Made by a program: the position numbers and the translations under genes. Source: Pseudomonadota bacterium (GTDB lineage Bacteria; Pseudomonadota; Gammaproteobacteria; UBA5335). Taken from it: 64,000 bases of DNA. Each line of letters opens with the position of its first letter. The stretch's first letter is position 1. The notes below the pieces were generated by a model that saw only the letters and a list, made by a program, of their open reading frames with translations, was not told the DNA's origin and made no database searches. Positions 41,646 through 50,795 of this stretch are shown piece by piece. The stretch spans positions 150,619 through 214,618 of the forward strand of contig JAXHTV010000001.1 in the NCBI GenBank assembly GCA_034189865.1, written 5' to 3'.

Positions 41646-43094
41646 TCATACGATGAGCAGATCCATAAACTCATTGACTGGCGTCTCTTCCAACGCTTTT
41701 TGTTTGGAACACACCGCCTCGAGTGCGGAACATTGCTTCGGTGACAGGCGAGTGGCGATGTTGTGACGAAACTTTTCCTCCAAAAGCGGAATTCCGTCTT
41801 TACGTCGCCGACGATGGCCGATGGGGTATTCCACAACCACCTTTTCCGACTGACTACCATCCTTGAAGAAGATCTGCACCGCATTGCCGATGGAGCGCTT
41901 TTCCGGATCGAGATAATCCTTACTGAAACGCTTGTTTTCTACCACTTCCATTTTGTCCCGCAAAGCGTCGATTCGAGGATCCCTAGCGACGTGATCCTCA
42001 TAATCGTCAGCGGTCAGGCGACCAAAGGCCAATGGCACTGCAACCATGTATTGAATACAGTGGTCTCGGTCCGCCGGATTGTCCAACGGCCCGGTTTTAT
42101 CGATGATTCGAACCCCCGCTTCCTGAGTTTCGATCACGATTCTATCGATATCATCGAGTCGGTCTTTCACCTCGGGGTACAAAGTCAACGCTGCCTCGAC
42201 GGCAGTTTGAGCGTGAAATTCGGCCGGAAAAGAAATTTTAAACAGCACATTCTCCATCACATAGGTGCCGAAGGACTGTTTGTATCTCAGTTTCTTGCCG
42301 CCGAAAAGAACGTCTTGAAAACCCCATGTCGGAACCGACAAAGCCGACGGATAACCCATTTCGCCCCGGGCGGCAATCAGCGCCAGACGCACGCCTCTGG
42401 AAGTCGCATCGCCGGCCGCCCAACTCTTGCGTGACCCGGTATTCGGGGCATGGCGATAGGTTCGTAGTGCGGAACCGTCAATCCACGCATGGGAAACTGC
42501 GTTGATTACCTCTTCTCGCGTGCAACCCAGCATTTCCGCGGCTACCGCAGTGGTGGCGATCCGTACCAGCATCACATGGTCCAAGCCCACGCGGTTGAAA
42601 CTATTTTCCAGCGCGGTGACGCCCTGAATCTCATGCGCCTTGATCATGCCCTTAAGCACATCGCGCATCAGCAGAGGCTTTTTGCCCACAGCCAATCTTT
42701 GCCGACTCACATAGTCGGCCAGGGCCAAAATTCCACCCATGTTGTCGGAGGGGTGCCCCCATTCCGCTGCCAGCCAGGTGTCGTTGAAATCCAGCCACCT
42801 AATCATGCAACCGATATTGAACGCTGCCTGAACCGGATCCAGCTCATAGGACGTTCCGGGAACACGGGCGCCACCCGACATCGTCGCACCCGGCACCACT
42901 GGCCCCATCATCTTGGTGCAGGCCGGATAAGAAAGGGCCAAAAGCCCGCAACCCACTGTATCCATCAAGCAGTAACGCGCTGTTTTCATCGCCTCGCGAC
43001 TGCTTTCGACTTTGTAATTGAGAACATAATCGGCAATTTCCACCAAGGCCTTGTCGGGCTTGGGACGCTTAGCGGAACGAATGTCGTGAGCCAT
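41646..43094 (-). CDS. prpD: 2-methylcitrate dehydratase PrpD
   Basis: 482-aa MmgE/PrpD-family enzyme that dehydrates 2-methylcitrate in the propionate-degrading methylcitrate cycle. Hallmarks are [10 protein letters not shown] near 46, [27 protein letters not shown] at about 91-117, and the C-terminal basic segment. It is last in the prpB-prpC-prpD operon. No acnD/prpF pair, which in other bacteria replaces PrpD, is present. Confidence 0.96.
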   Translation of the reverse strand: MAHDIRSAKRPKPDKALVEIADYVLNYKVESSREAMKTARYCLMDTVGCGLLALSYPACTKMMGPVVPGATMSGGARVPGTSYELDPVQAAFNIGCMIRWLDFNDTWLAAEWGHPSDNMGGILALADYVSRQRLAVGKKPLLMRDVLKGMIKAHEIQGVTALENSFNRVGLDHVMLVRIATTAVAAEMLGCTREEVINAVSHAWIDGSALRTYRHAPNTGSRKSWAAGDATSRGVRLALIAARGEMGYPSALSVPTWGFQDVLFGGKKLRYKQSFGTYVMENVLFKISFPAEFHAQTAVEAALTLYPEVKDRLDDIDRIVIETQEAGVRIIDKTGPLDNPADRDHCIQYMVAVPLAFGRLTADDYEDHVARDPRIDALRDKMEVVENKRFSKDYLDPEKRSIGNAVQIFFKDGSQSEKVVVEYPIGHRRRRKDGIPLLEEKFRHNIATRLSPKQCSALEAVCSKQKALEETPVNEFMDLLIV

Positions 43095-43177
43095 TGATTT
43101 TCCTTTATCAAATCGGGTGTCGGTACGGCGGCCGACATTGATATTCTATTGTGGAACCCACTGAGTGCGGGTCTGGG

Positions 43178-44308
43178 TCAGCCCCTCTGGTCGATCGGCG
43201 CATAAGGCCGCAAGTCCGGCCCCGTATACTCCGCGCTAGGGCGAATAATTCGATTATTGGCGCGCTGTTCCATCACGTGAGCGGCCCATCCGGTCAGTCG
43301 CGACATCACAAAAATGGGTGTAAACAACTTGGTGGGAATTCCCATGAAGTGATAAGCGGAGGCATGGTAGAAATCGGCATTGGGAAACAGCGATTTAGTA
43401 TCCCACATGACGTTTTCTACGCGCTCAGACACAGGATAAAGCGTGGTATCACCACACTCTTCCGCCAGCTTGGCGGACCACGCCTTAATCACCTCGTTTC
43501 GGGGATCGGAGGTGCGGTAAATGGCATGGCCAAACCCCATGATTTTGTCTTTGCGGGCCAGCATCTCTTTGATCGCGGCCTCGGCTTCATCGGGATCGGC
43601 CCACTGTTGCAACATGTCCATGGCGGCTTCGTTGGCTCCACCATGCAACGGCCCCCGCAGCGAACCAATCGCGCCAGTGATACACGAGTGCATATCGGAC
43701 AGCGTCGAAGCACAGACCCGGGCGGTAAACGTCGATGCGTTAAACTCGTGTTCCGCATACAGGATCAGGGACACATTCATGACCTGTTGATGCAGATCGC
43801 TGGGCTTGCGGTCATGAAGCAAATGGAGAAAATGGCCACCGATGGAATCGTCATCGGTTTGTTCATCGATACGAACACCGTCGTGCGAATACCGGTACCA
43901 ATACGTGATGATGGAGGGAAAAGCGGCCAGCAATCGATCGGCAACGTCTTCTTGCTCCGAGAAATCGTTCTCTTGCTCCAGGTTACCTAACATCGAACAA
44001 CCGGTGCGCATCACGTCCATAGGATGGGCCGATGCGGGAATCCGCTCCAACACGTCTTTGAGCGCTTGGGGTAAACCTCGATTCTCTTTCAGTTTGGCCT
44101 GATAGTGCGATAACTGGGATTGGGTCGGCAGTTCCCCGCCATGAAGCAACATATAGGCAACTTCTTCGAACCGGGCGTTTCGGGCAAGATCCCGAACATC
44201 GTAGCCACAATAGGTCAGCCCTGCTCCTTCCTTACCCACGGTACAAAGTCGGGTCTCTCCAGCGACTTGGCCGCGTAGGCCAGCGCCACCTAGTTTTTTA
44301 TCTACCAT
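43178..44308 (-). CDS. prpC: 2-methylcitrate synthase PrpC
   Basis: 376-aa citrate-synthase-fold enzyme condensing propionyl-CoA with oxaloacetate. The opening GETRLCTVGKEGAGLTYCGYD and the catalytic segments GPLHGGANE, GFGHAIYRTSDPRN and the C-terminal Arg/Asp region are typical. ATG 44308 (VDKKLGGAGLRG) fits the family, and AAGGAGGAG lies about 12 nt upstream. The 44380 start is an unlikely extension. Middle gene of prpBCD. Confidence 0.96.
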   Translation of the reverse strand: MVDKKLGGAGLRGQVAGETRLCTVGKEGAGLTYCGYDVRDLARNARFEEVAYMLLHGGELPTQSQLSHYQAKLKENRGLPQALKDVLERIPASAHPMDVMRTGCSMLGNLEQENDFSEQEDVADRLLAAFPSIITYWYRYSHDGVRIDEQTDDDSIGGHFLHLLHDRKPSDLHQQVMNVSLILYAEHEFNASTFTARVCASTLSDMHSCITGAIGSLRGPLHGGANEAAMDMLQQWADPDEAEAAIKEMLARKDKIMGFGHAIYRTSDPRNEVIKAWSAKLAEECGDTTLYPVSERVENVMWDTKSLFPNADFYHASAYHFMGIPTKLFTPIFVMSRLTGWAAHVMEQRANNRIIRPSAEYTGPDLRPYAPIDQRG

Positions 44309-44415
44309 AGGATTATGGACTCCTCCTTGGTCTTGAATTTGTTGACACCACTGCCAAGCGGTGATGAACCGAAGGCCCAATCACCTCGCCGCTTGGCGTC
44401 GCGTTCTTAATTGCT

Positions 44416-45294
44416 TTACTTGGAAAAAAGTTCGTCGAGCTTTTGCTCGTACTCGTGATAACCGAGCACTTCATATAACTCGGCACGGGTCTGCATCAAC
44501 TCGATCAAATCCTGCTGCGTACCCTGCTGGCGAATCCCTTCATAGACCCGGAGGGCAGCCGCGCTCATGGCACGAAATGCCGATAATGGGTAAAGCACCA
44601 GACGAATGCCGACAGCACCAAGTTGCTCGACGGTGTACAAAGGTGTTTTACCGAACTCGGTGATATTGGCCAGCACCGGCACCGGCACGGCCTGCGTAAA
44701 CGCCTCGTACTCATCCAGCGTGTGGAGTGCTTCGGCGAAGATCATATCCGCACCCGCCTCGACGTAGGCCGCTGCACGCTCCACCGCCGCACTGGCCCCT
44801 TCACTGGCGTGGGCATCAGTTCGCGCCATGATCACGAAGTTATCGTCGGTGCGGCCATCCACGGCCGCCTTGATCCGATCGACCATTTCACCCAACGCCA
44901 CCAACTCCTTGCCGGGCCGATGGCCACAGCGTTTGGCGGCGACCTGATCTTCGAGATGCATGCCGCCAGCACCGGCCCGAATCAATTCCCGGGTGGTGCG
45001 AGCGATCATGAATGCATGCCCCCAACCGGTATCCGCGTCCACGAGCAAGGGCTGCTGCGTGACCGAGGTGATTCGTCGGACGTCTTCACATACTTCGGAT
45101 AAAGTGGTCATTCCCAAATCGGGCAGACCAAAAGAAGCGTTGGCGACACCAGCGCCTGAGAGGTATATCGCTTGAAAGCCGGCTCGCTCCGCCAGCAGTG
45201 CGGAAAAAGCATTGATTGTGCCGACCACTTGTAGCGGACGTTCGGTGTCTACCGCCCGCCTCAATCGTGCGCCCGCGCTATCCTGTGCGGCCAT
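44416..45294 (-). CDS. prpB: 2-methylisocitrate lyase PrpB
   Basis: 292-aa ICL/PEP-mutase-fold enzyme cleaving 2-methylisocitrate to pyruvate and succinate. The lyase signature KRCGH (Cys near 124) is present, with VDADTGWG (metal-binding Asp pair, about 81-88) and the MARTDA strand. First gene of the operon, with a strong AAGGAGG ribosome site. An operator-like palindrome lies 22 nt upstream of its start. Confidence 0.97.
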   Translation of the reverse strand: MAAQDSAGARLRRAVDTERPLQVVGTINAFSALLAERAGFQAIYLSGAGVANASFGLPDLGMTTLSEVCEDVRRITSVTQQPLLVDADTGWGHAFMIARTTRELIRAGAGGMHLEDQVAAKRCGHRPGKELVALGEMVDRIKAAVDGRTDDNFVIMARTDAHASEGASAAVERAAAYVEAGADMIFAEALHTLDEYEAFTQAVPVPVLANITEFGKTPLYTVEQLGAVGIRLVLYPLSAFRAMSAAALRVYEGIRQQGTQQDLIELMQTRAELYEVLGYHEYEQKLDELFSK

Positions 45295-45315
45295 GCCACC
45301 TCCTTGTGATCGGCC

Positions 45316-45348
45316 ATTGACATTAGGTCAATCGAGCGATCCATTCTA
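45316..45348 (-). promoter_or_regulatory. prpBCD promoter/operator candidate
   Basis: On the minus strand a TAGAAT -10 box (45348-45343) lies just before a perfect palindrome ATTGAC-N5-GTCAAT (45316-45332). Placement over the expected transcription start suggests a repressor site. The -35 is poor (TTGTTT at 18 nt). The regulator gene is not in the window. Confidence 0.45.
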
Positions 45349-45436
45349 GATCATCGAGATAAGCCAAAACAATTCAATAGTCCACCAACCCGCCGAGCGC
45401 CGACATGATCTCGGTTTAGCGACGGCCGCGGAAGAC

Positions 45437-46228
45437 TCACTCGGTCCAGTTGATCTCGCGCGCAGTGCGGGGGCCGATCAAGACGGCGTCGAGGCTGGGG
45501 GGGATATCAGCGCGATCCGCATTGACCACAATACGGCCGCCCATAATTTCCGCGAATCGTTGGGGCAACAACGGCTCCCTGTCCGGCTGGGCGTACCCAT
45601 GGGGGAACAAGGGCATATTGGTTTCCGGATCATACTTATCCGTCGCACCGAGTGCATGTAACAACTCGTGGACCATAATCACTTGATTCGACGGCGCCAA
45701 GCGTCGGCTGGCAAACGCATTGACCACGCCAATCCGGCCTTTGGCAAGACCGAACGAATGCGCAAGGACTTTCCCTTCATCCGCCTGATGGTAAAGCACA
45801 AACAATCGAACGTTCGGAGTAGGACCATCATAGGGATCTTCCCGCCACGACCAAAATCGCAAACGCAGACTCCACAGCGCAACCCGGAACACGGATCGAC
45901 TCTCCGGAGGGGGCGGCGGCAACTGGCCAATCTCGGGCGCCAAATCAACGATCACAGGAGTATCCAAAGGCAGCTCGTAGGCACGGGCTTCTTCTTCGAA
46001 AAAGCGAACAACCGGGTCGAATGCAGCCTTCTCCAAGCCGCTAATATAGCTGCCAACGCCATCGCTACCCTCAGCGTTGATAGGATAAATCACCACCCAC
46101 AGCGAACGATCCCAATCGCGAACGCGCCAGCTATCCACCGCGGTCGTGGCCGCAACGAAAAAGAGGATAAGCAGTAGGAAGAAAATTCGAATTCTACGAT
46201 TCGGGTCCACTGACGCCATGCGAATCAC
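45437..46228 (-). CDS. Membrane-anchored putative zinc metallopeptidase
   Basis: 263-aa protein with one N-terminal transmembrane helix (about 15-32) and a periplasmic domain. HELLHALGATDKYD (about 188-201) is a zinc-peptidase HExxH motif followed by the Ala-Thr-Asp-Lys-Tyr segment seen in several secreted metalloproteases. A third ligand cannot be assigned. A Pro-rich linker (QLPPPPPES) precedes the domain. GTG 46228 or ATG 46219 could start it. No partner gene is adjacent. Confidence 0.6.
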   Translation of the reverse strand: MIRMASVDPNRRIRIFFLLLILFFVAATTAVDSWRVRDWDRSLWVVIYPINAEGSDGVGSYISGLEKAAFDPVVRFFEEEARAYELPLDTPVIVDLAPEIGQLPPPPPESRSVFRVALWSLRLRFWSWREDPYDGPTPNVRLFVLYHQADEGKVLAHSFGLAKGRIGVVNAFASRRLAPSNQVIMVHELLHALGATDKYDPETNMPLFPHGYAQPDREPLLPQRFAEIMGGRIVVNADRADIPPSLDAVLIGPRTAREINWTE

Positions 46229-46372
46229 TCAGTCCCTGGCACGATTGTGATATCTAGACCTCTTTATGTCGGCTGCATTGTGAACCGCTTTAAACGCCGC
46301 TTCTCAAGCAAAATCATGCGTGGCCGATAAAACCGCCATGGCAGACTCCAACAAAAACACCGGTGCGGCCGC

Positions 46373-47551
46373 ATGATTACCCCAACCAAAGCAGCGCCGG
46401 CCACACTCAGCACGGCAAACCTGGTTGCGGTCACCGGCGCCCGATCACAGTCATTGGGCTGGAACATCGGTGATGTCGTCACAGCCCGCGTGTTGGCCCA
46501 AACCGCCGAGGGCCTGCTCAAGCTGCAAATCGACGGCCAGCAAATCAAAGCACATACCCAACTGCAGTTGGATGCCGGCCGTTCGGTCTTGCTCCAAGTG
46601 TTGCAAGCAAAAGATGCGCCGATCTTGCGCTTACTCACATCATCCAACGACGCGCTGGCGCAGCACACGCTGAGACAACAACTATCTCGGCAAACCGATC
46701 TTCCATCTGTTTTTAGACAGTTATCCCAAGCCAACGTATCGGGCAAACTGCCGGGATCGGTCGCGAATGCTTCCAGCCGGTTGATCGCAGCCCTACCCAC
46801 ACCGCAGCAGTTAACGGATGCTGGACGCCTAAAACAAGCCTTGATGGACTCCGGCCTGTTCCTGGAATCCAAATTGGCGCATCAAGGCGCATCGCTAAAG
46901 CCCGGCGAGTTTAACCAAGACCTGAAGAATATGCTGTTGCGCCTGTCACGACTGCTCGGAACCCGGCCCGGCAGCGGATCGGCAGTGACCGCGCCCGGGC
47001 AGTGGGTGGTCCAAACCGATAAGCCACCGCCATTACCCGGACATCAGCCCCAACCCCAACCCCCCGCTGTGCCCAATGCGCCAGCACCGGCAGATGAGGC
47101 GACCGCACTAAAGACGGTAGCCGATGCCGGCATAGCCCGAGTGGAAATGGCTCAACTCACCAGCGCGATAGAACAGAGCCAAGGGCGAACCGCTTGGTTT
47201 TTTGAACTTCCCGTCCGCCATGGCGAGAACACCGACCTCTGGCAAATCCGTATTGAACAAGAACATCAGCGCCGGACCCCATCGCAATTGACGCCCTGGA
47301 CCGTCCAACTGGCGGTTCACTTAGAGGCGCTCGGGGACGTCCACGCCCGAATAAGCCTGTATGGGAAAACCGTGTCCACCATTCTGTGGGCCGAACGAGA
47401 CACCACCCAAGCGACCATCAACGCCAGCATACCCCGTTTAAAAACCGCACTCGAGGCCCGAGGCATAGCGGTTAATGCGCTGGTTTGCCGAGGTGGCCAG
47501 CCTCCACCGAATGGCGCTGCCAGCGTCGATCTTCTGGACACCCGCGCGTGA
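46373..47551 (+). CDS. FliK-like protein (hook-length control C-terminal domain)
   Basis: 392 aa. An N-terminal region (about 25-90) has the beta-rich [11 protein letters not shown]... pattern, then a Gln/Pro-rich linker ([13 protein letters not shown]). A C-terminal flagellar hook-length control domain (about 265-370) carries [26 protein letters not shown] and [13 protein letters not shown]. FliK proteins measure hook length and switch export specificity through FlhB. No other flagellar genes are present except the adjacent FlhB tail, whose GTG overlaps this stop by 4 nt, so the pair is coupled. Confidence 0.8.
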   Translation: MITPTKAAPATLSTANLVAVTGARSQSLGWNIGDVVTARVLAQTAEGLLKLQIDGQQIKAHTQLQLDAGRSVLLQVLQAKDAPILRLLTSSNDALAQHTLRQQLSRQTDLPSVFRQLSQANVSGKLPGSVANASSRLIAALPTPQQLTDAGRLKQALMDSGLFLESKLAHQGASLKPGEFNQDLKNMLLRLSRLLGTRPGSGSAVTAPGQWVVQTDKPPPLPGHQPQPQPPAVPNAPAPADEATALKTVADAGIARVEMAQLTSAIEQSQGRTAWFFELPVRHGENTDLWQIRIEQEHQRRTPSQLTPWTVQLAVHLEALGDVHARISLYGKTVSTILWAERDTTQATINASIPRLKTALEARGIAVNALVCRGGQPPPNGAASVDLLDTRA

Positions 47552-47835
47552 GCACATCAAAAGAACCACGCCAGCCGAATCAAGCTGTCGCCGTGGACTG
47601 GGACGGCAAAGGCGCTCCTCGGGTGGTCGCCAGTGGCGCAGGTGAGGTGGCTGAAAGAATTCTCGAAACCGCGAAGCAACACGATGTGCCGATCGTTGAA
47701 AACAAGGATCTGGTCACTTTACTCGCACAAGTCGATCTGGGACAGGAAATCCCCACCGAACTCTATCTCGCAGTGGCAGAGGTGTTGGCCTTCACCTACT
47801 CGCTTACCGGCAGAAAGCCGCCGGAAACGACATAA
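47548..47835 (+). CDS. Stand-alone FlhB C-terminal-like export switch protein
   Basis: 95 aa from a GTG at 47548 overlapping the FliK-like stop (GTGA). It corresponds to the cytoplasmic FlhB/YscU fragment after the autocleavage site. It begins [18 protein letters not shown], where full FlhB reads NPTHYAVAL, and continues with [10 protein letters not shown] and [18 protein letters not shown]. The NPTH motif is absent, so no autocleavage is expected. Such fragments (FhlB-type) occur with FliK-like genes and may tune export specificity of a distant flagellar apparatus. Confidence 0.82.
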   Translation: MSTSKEPRQPNQAVAVDWDGKGAPRVVASGAGEVAERILETAKQHDVPIVENKDLVTLLAQVDLGQEIPTELYLAVAEVLAFTYSLTGRKPPETT

Positions 47836-47868
47836 AAAACCACTATGAACTTTGGCACATCATCTGAT

Positions 47869-48795
47869 CTACGCGAGATCCGCCAACACTTTGATATGGG
47901 CGGATGCACTGCCCGCCAGCGCGGATAGATTGTAGCCACCCTCCAGACACGAAACGATGCGCCCGGCCGCATGACGTTTAGCCAACGCCACCAATTCGTA
48001 GGTAATCCACTCATAATCGCGTTCTGTGAGATTCAGATCCGCCATCGGATCATCCTGATGGGCATCGAACCCGGCGGATACCAGCAGCAATTCGGGTTCG
48101 AAACGGTTTAGCGCAGGCAACCAGCAATCGGCCACCACTTCACGAAATTCCATCCCGCGCGTACCGGCTGGAAGTGGCACGCTGACCACTCGTGGATTAC
48201 TTTGAGCAATGGGTGTGTTGGGATAAAAGGGATGCTGGAAACTCGAGCAGAACAACACCCGATCTTCTCGACGAAAAATATCTTCGGTGCCGTTGCCGTG
48301 ATGGACGTCGAAATCCACAACCGCCACGCGGGAAAGACCGTGCTCGGCCAGAGCATGGGCGGCGGCACAGGCGATATTGTTAAAGAAACAAAACCCCATG
48401 GCCACCACATTCTCTGCATGGTGACCGGGTGGCCGCACGTTACAAAACGCGTTGGCCACTTCTCCGCGCATCACCAAATCCACACCCAACACCGCCGCGC
48501 CGGCGGCGCGCCGAGCGGCGGCGAGCGTGTAGGGGTTCATGACCGTATCCGGGTCGATGGCGACCGTGCCTTCAAGAGGAGCCAAGCGCTCCACCTCATC
48601 GATGTAGCTCGCTGGGTGAACCCGTTCTAACTGTTGGCGAGTCACCTCCGGTGCTTCATAGTGACGCAGCAGATCGTAAACCCGGTCGGCTACGAGCCGA
48701 TCCTCAATGGCCGTCAGACGCGCCGGCCGTTCAGGATGATGGGGCCCCATGTCGTGTTGACGACAGACAGCGTGAGAAATCAATGCAGTGACCAT
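47869..48795 (-). CDS. Histone-deacetylase-family (HDAC class II-like) amidohydrolase
   Basis: 308-aa zinc amidohydrolase of the bacterial HDAC-like/acetoin-utilisation (AcuC) group, removing acyl groups from proteins or polyamines. The conserved charge-relay and metal motifs are present: RPPGHHAE (about 132-139), DFDVHHGNGT (about 169-178) and GFDAHQDDP (about 259-267). ATG 48795 fits the family start, and the 48912 extension lacks similarity. It converges with the FlhB-tail gene and diverges from a GNAT gene. The deacetylase/acetyltransferase adjacency hints at an acylation cycle (inference). Confidence 0.92.
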   Translation of the reverse strand: MVTALISHAVCRQHDMGPHHPERPARLTAIEDRLVADRVYDLLRHYEAPEVTRQQLERVHPASYIDEVERLAPLEGTVAIDPDTVMNPYTLAAARRAAGAAVLGVDLVMRGEVANAFCNVRPPGHHAENVVAMGFCFFNNIACAAAHALAEHGLSRVAVVDFDVHHGNGTEDIFRREDRVLFCSSFQHPFYPNTPIAQSNPRVVSVPLPAGTRGMEFREVVADCWLPALNRFEPELLLVSAGFDAHQDDPMADLNLTERDYEWITYELVALAKRHAAGRIVSCLEGGYNLSALAGSASAHIKVLADLA

Positions 48796-48898
48796 CGTCT
48801 TGATCCAAAATCCCGGGTAAAAACGATTATCGTGTTCACTTGATGTTAGCGCCGTACCGATGCGCGGAATAGTCTTCGACCACAGCGAGGTTGCGATT

Positions 48899-49465
48899 AT
48901 GACTGACACCACCCGGTACTACCCGGAGCATCTAACGCAACAATTTCACCTCAAAGACGGCCAACTGGCCACTCTGCGCCCCATTCATCCGGAAGACGCG
49001 GAAATCGAACAAGACTTTGTTCGCCATCTCTCGGCCCAAGCACGGCACTACCGTTTCATGTCTTACCTCAACGAATTGCCGCCCTCGATGCTCGAACGGT
49101 TCACCCACGTCGACTTTACCCGCGACATGGGGTTGATCATCACCGTCGGCACGCCGCCCGACGAAACGGAAATCGCCATGGCCCAATATTCACTTCGGGA
49201 CGACCGCACATCATGCGAGTTCGCCGTTGCCGTGGGAGATGACTATCAGGGGCAAGGCCTGGGCAGAAGGCTAATGGAAACCATGATTCGAGCAGCCCGG
49301 GAACACGGCTTAAGGCACATGTTCGGTTTGACCCTGCATGACAACGAGTCGATGAAACAACTCGCCCGCGAACTCGGCTTTCGTATTCGCATTCACCTTG
49401 ATGAACCACGGCTGGTGGAAATGCTCCTGGACCTGCACCCGAGCAACGAGGGCGAGTTTCGTTAA
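48899..49465 (+). CDS. GNAT-family N-acetyltransferase
   Basis: 188-aa single-domain acetyltransferase. The acetyl-CoA pyrophosphate loop is GDDYQGQGLGRRLMETMI. The sequence from QLATLRPIHPEDAEIEQDFVRHLS resembles the GNAT part of the protein-lysine acetyltransferase Pat (YfiQ) but stands alone, without the acyl-CoA-synthetase-like half. ATG 48899 has GAGG about 8 nt upstream. It diverges from the HDAC-like gene with about 100 nt between them. Confidence 0.88.
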   Translation: MTDTTRYYPEHLTQQFHLKDGQLATLRPIHPEDAEIEQDFVRHLSAQARHYRFMSYLNELPPSMLERFTHVDFTRDMGLIITVGTPPDETEIAMAQYSLRDDRTSCEFAVAVGDDYQGQGLGRRLMETMIRAAREHGLRHMFGLTLHDNESMKQLARELGFRIRIHLDEPRLVEMLLDLHPSNEGEFR

Positions 49466-49513
49466 CGCACTTCGAAATACCGATGGATTGGTATCGATCG
49501 CGTCCCAACGCAG

Positions 49514-50728
49514 TCATAAGATCTCGTCGGCCTTGGGCGCCCAGCCATCCAGCGCCCGCGCCACCATCCCCAGCCGGTCTTGCCCCCAGAATGCGTAACG
49601 CCCATTGACCACAAAGGTTGGCACACCACAGGCACCGAGGGTAATCGCCCGCTCCAAATTGGAGATCAGCGCCTCCCGGGCCGCCTGTTCACCACTGCGC
49701 TTTAAAACCCCTCGCGCATCGAAGCCGGCATCCCGGATCAACTCGGCAAGCACGTTAGGGTTTGCGATGTCCCGGTTATCAACCCACGCGGCCCGATAAA
49801 TCACTGACGTGGTAGCCGGTTCCGCGTATGCGACGCGCAAGGCCGCATCTGTCTCCATGGGAAAATGGGTACTGAACTGAAACGGCGTACCGCGCAAATC
49901 AGCCCACGCTTGTAAATCACGGGCGGTGTATTCACGCAGTGGGCGGGTCATCTGCCGCATGGGCACGCCGGGGGTTCCCAGAGCCGCCAGCAGCAGCGTC
50001 AACGAAACCGGCCGGCAAATCAATCGTGCGCGGTGGGCGGCGGCCAATTGCGGCAGGGTACTCCATGCCAGATAAGCGTAGGGGCTGACGAAATCGTGGA
50101 AGAACTCCAGCTGCCCCCCTCCCTTGGGAGTCGGCTCGACCACCGGCGGATGCCCACCCAGTGCACGCTCGACGAAATGTAGCCGGTCCACCCCCCACCA
50201 CATCTCGTCGCCCACCCGGAAGCTCGGCACGTCAAAAACCCCCTTGCCGAGCGCAATTTCGGTAGCATCCTGCAGCGCCCTCAGGGACTCGGCGCGATCG
50301 AGATGTTGCACGTTGACGCCACAATCTTCGGCGATACGCACCAATATGGATCGGGAACCGATGTCTTCGCCATCAACCCAACGAGCCTGGAACAAGGCCC
50401 GTATCAACCTCGGTTGATACTCGCTGGACGCCGCCATGATCAGCCGCATGGCATCCACCGCGTGCTTGGTTTCTTTGGTGGGCTCCACCAGGCGCTGCCC
50501 CAACAGTTCCGCCTGGCGCAACAAGTCCAACTCCCGCATACGATGCCGAGGTGCGCTTTCCCGCGCGGCGGGCGGCTCTGGACTCCCGTACAAGGCACGG
50601 TACATCGTTTCCGCGTGAACCGGCTTGTAGATGAGATTGGCCCCGGTCCGCTCCGCCAATGCTTCCACCTGGGTAGAGGCCAAGTAGGCGTTGGGTGATG
50701 CGATATCGAGGTAGAATTCCAAGTCCAT
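49514..50728 (-). CDS. Tandem DsbA-fold / HCCA isomerase-like protein
   Basis: 404 aa with two consecutive DsbA-superfamily domains of the 2-hydroxychromene-2-carboxylate isomerase type, at about 1-195 and 207-398. Each has the catalytic Ser context (DIASPNAYL and DFVSPYAYL) and the cis-Pro loop (FDVPSFRVG and CGVPTFVVN), followed by W-G-x-DRL. HCCA isomerases use glutathione, and the tandem form could be a GSH-dependent isomerase for other aromatic substrates (inference). Single-domain paralogues are usual, so the fusion is notable. Confidence 0.85.
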   Translation of the reverse strand: MDLEFYLDIASPNAYLASTQVEALAERTGANLIYKPVHAETMYRALYGSPEPPAARESAPRHRMRELDLLRQAELLGQRLVEPTKETKHAVDAMRLIMAASSEYQPRLIRALFQARWVDGEDIGSRSILVRIAEDCGVNVQHLDRAESLRALQDATEIALGKGVFDVPSFRVGDEMWWGVDRLHFVERALGGHPPVVEPTPKGGGQLEFFHDFVSPYAYLAWSTLPQLAAAHRARLICRPVSLTLLLAALGTPGVPMRQMTRPLREYTARDLQAWADLRGTPFQFSTHFPMETDAALRVAYAEPATTSVIYRAAWVDNRDIANPNVLAELIRDAGFDARGVLKRSGEQAAREALISNLERAITLGACGVPTFVVNGRYAFWGQDRLGMVARALDGWAPKADEIL

Positions 50729-50795
50729 GACCAGCCGCCCCTTTTCTGTGTTATTGCCCGGCTCCGCCGTGCATCATTGACTGGTTTGCCGACAT

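Noticed and set aside
46264..46872. 202-aa ORF opposite the FliK-like gene
   Set aside because: Shadow of the FliK-like frame; Cys/Arg-rich and no known domain.
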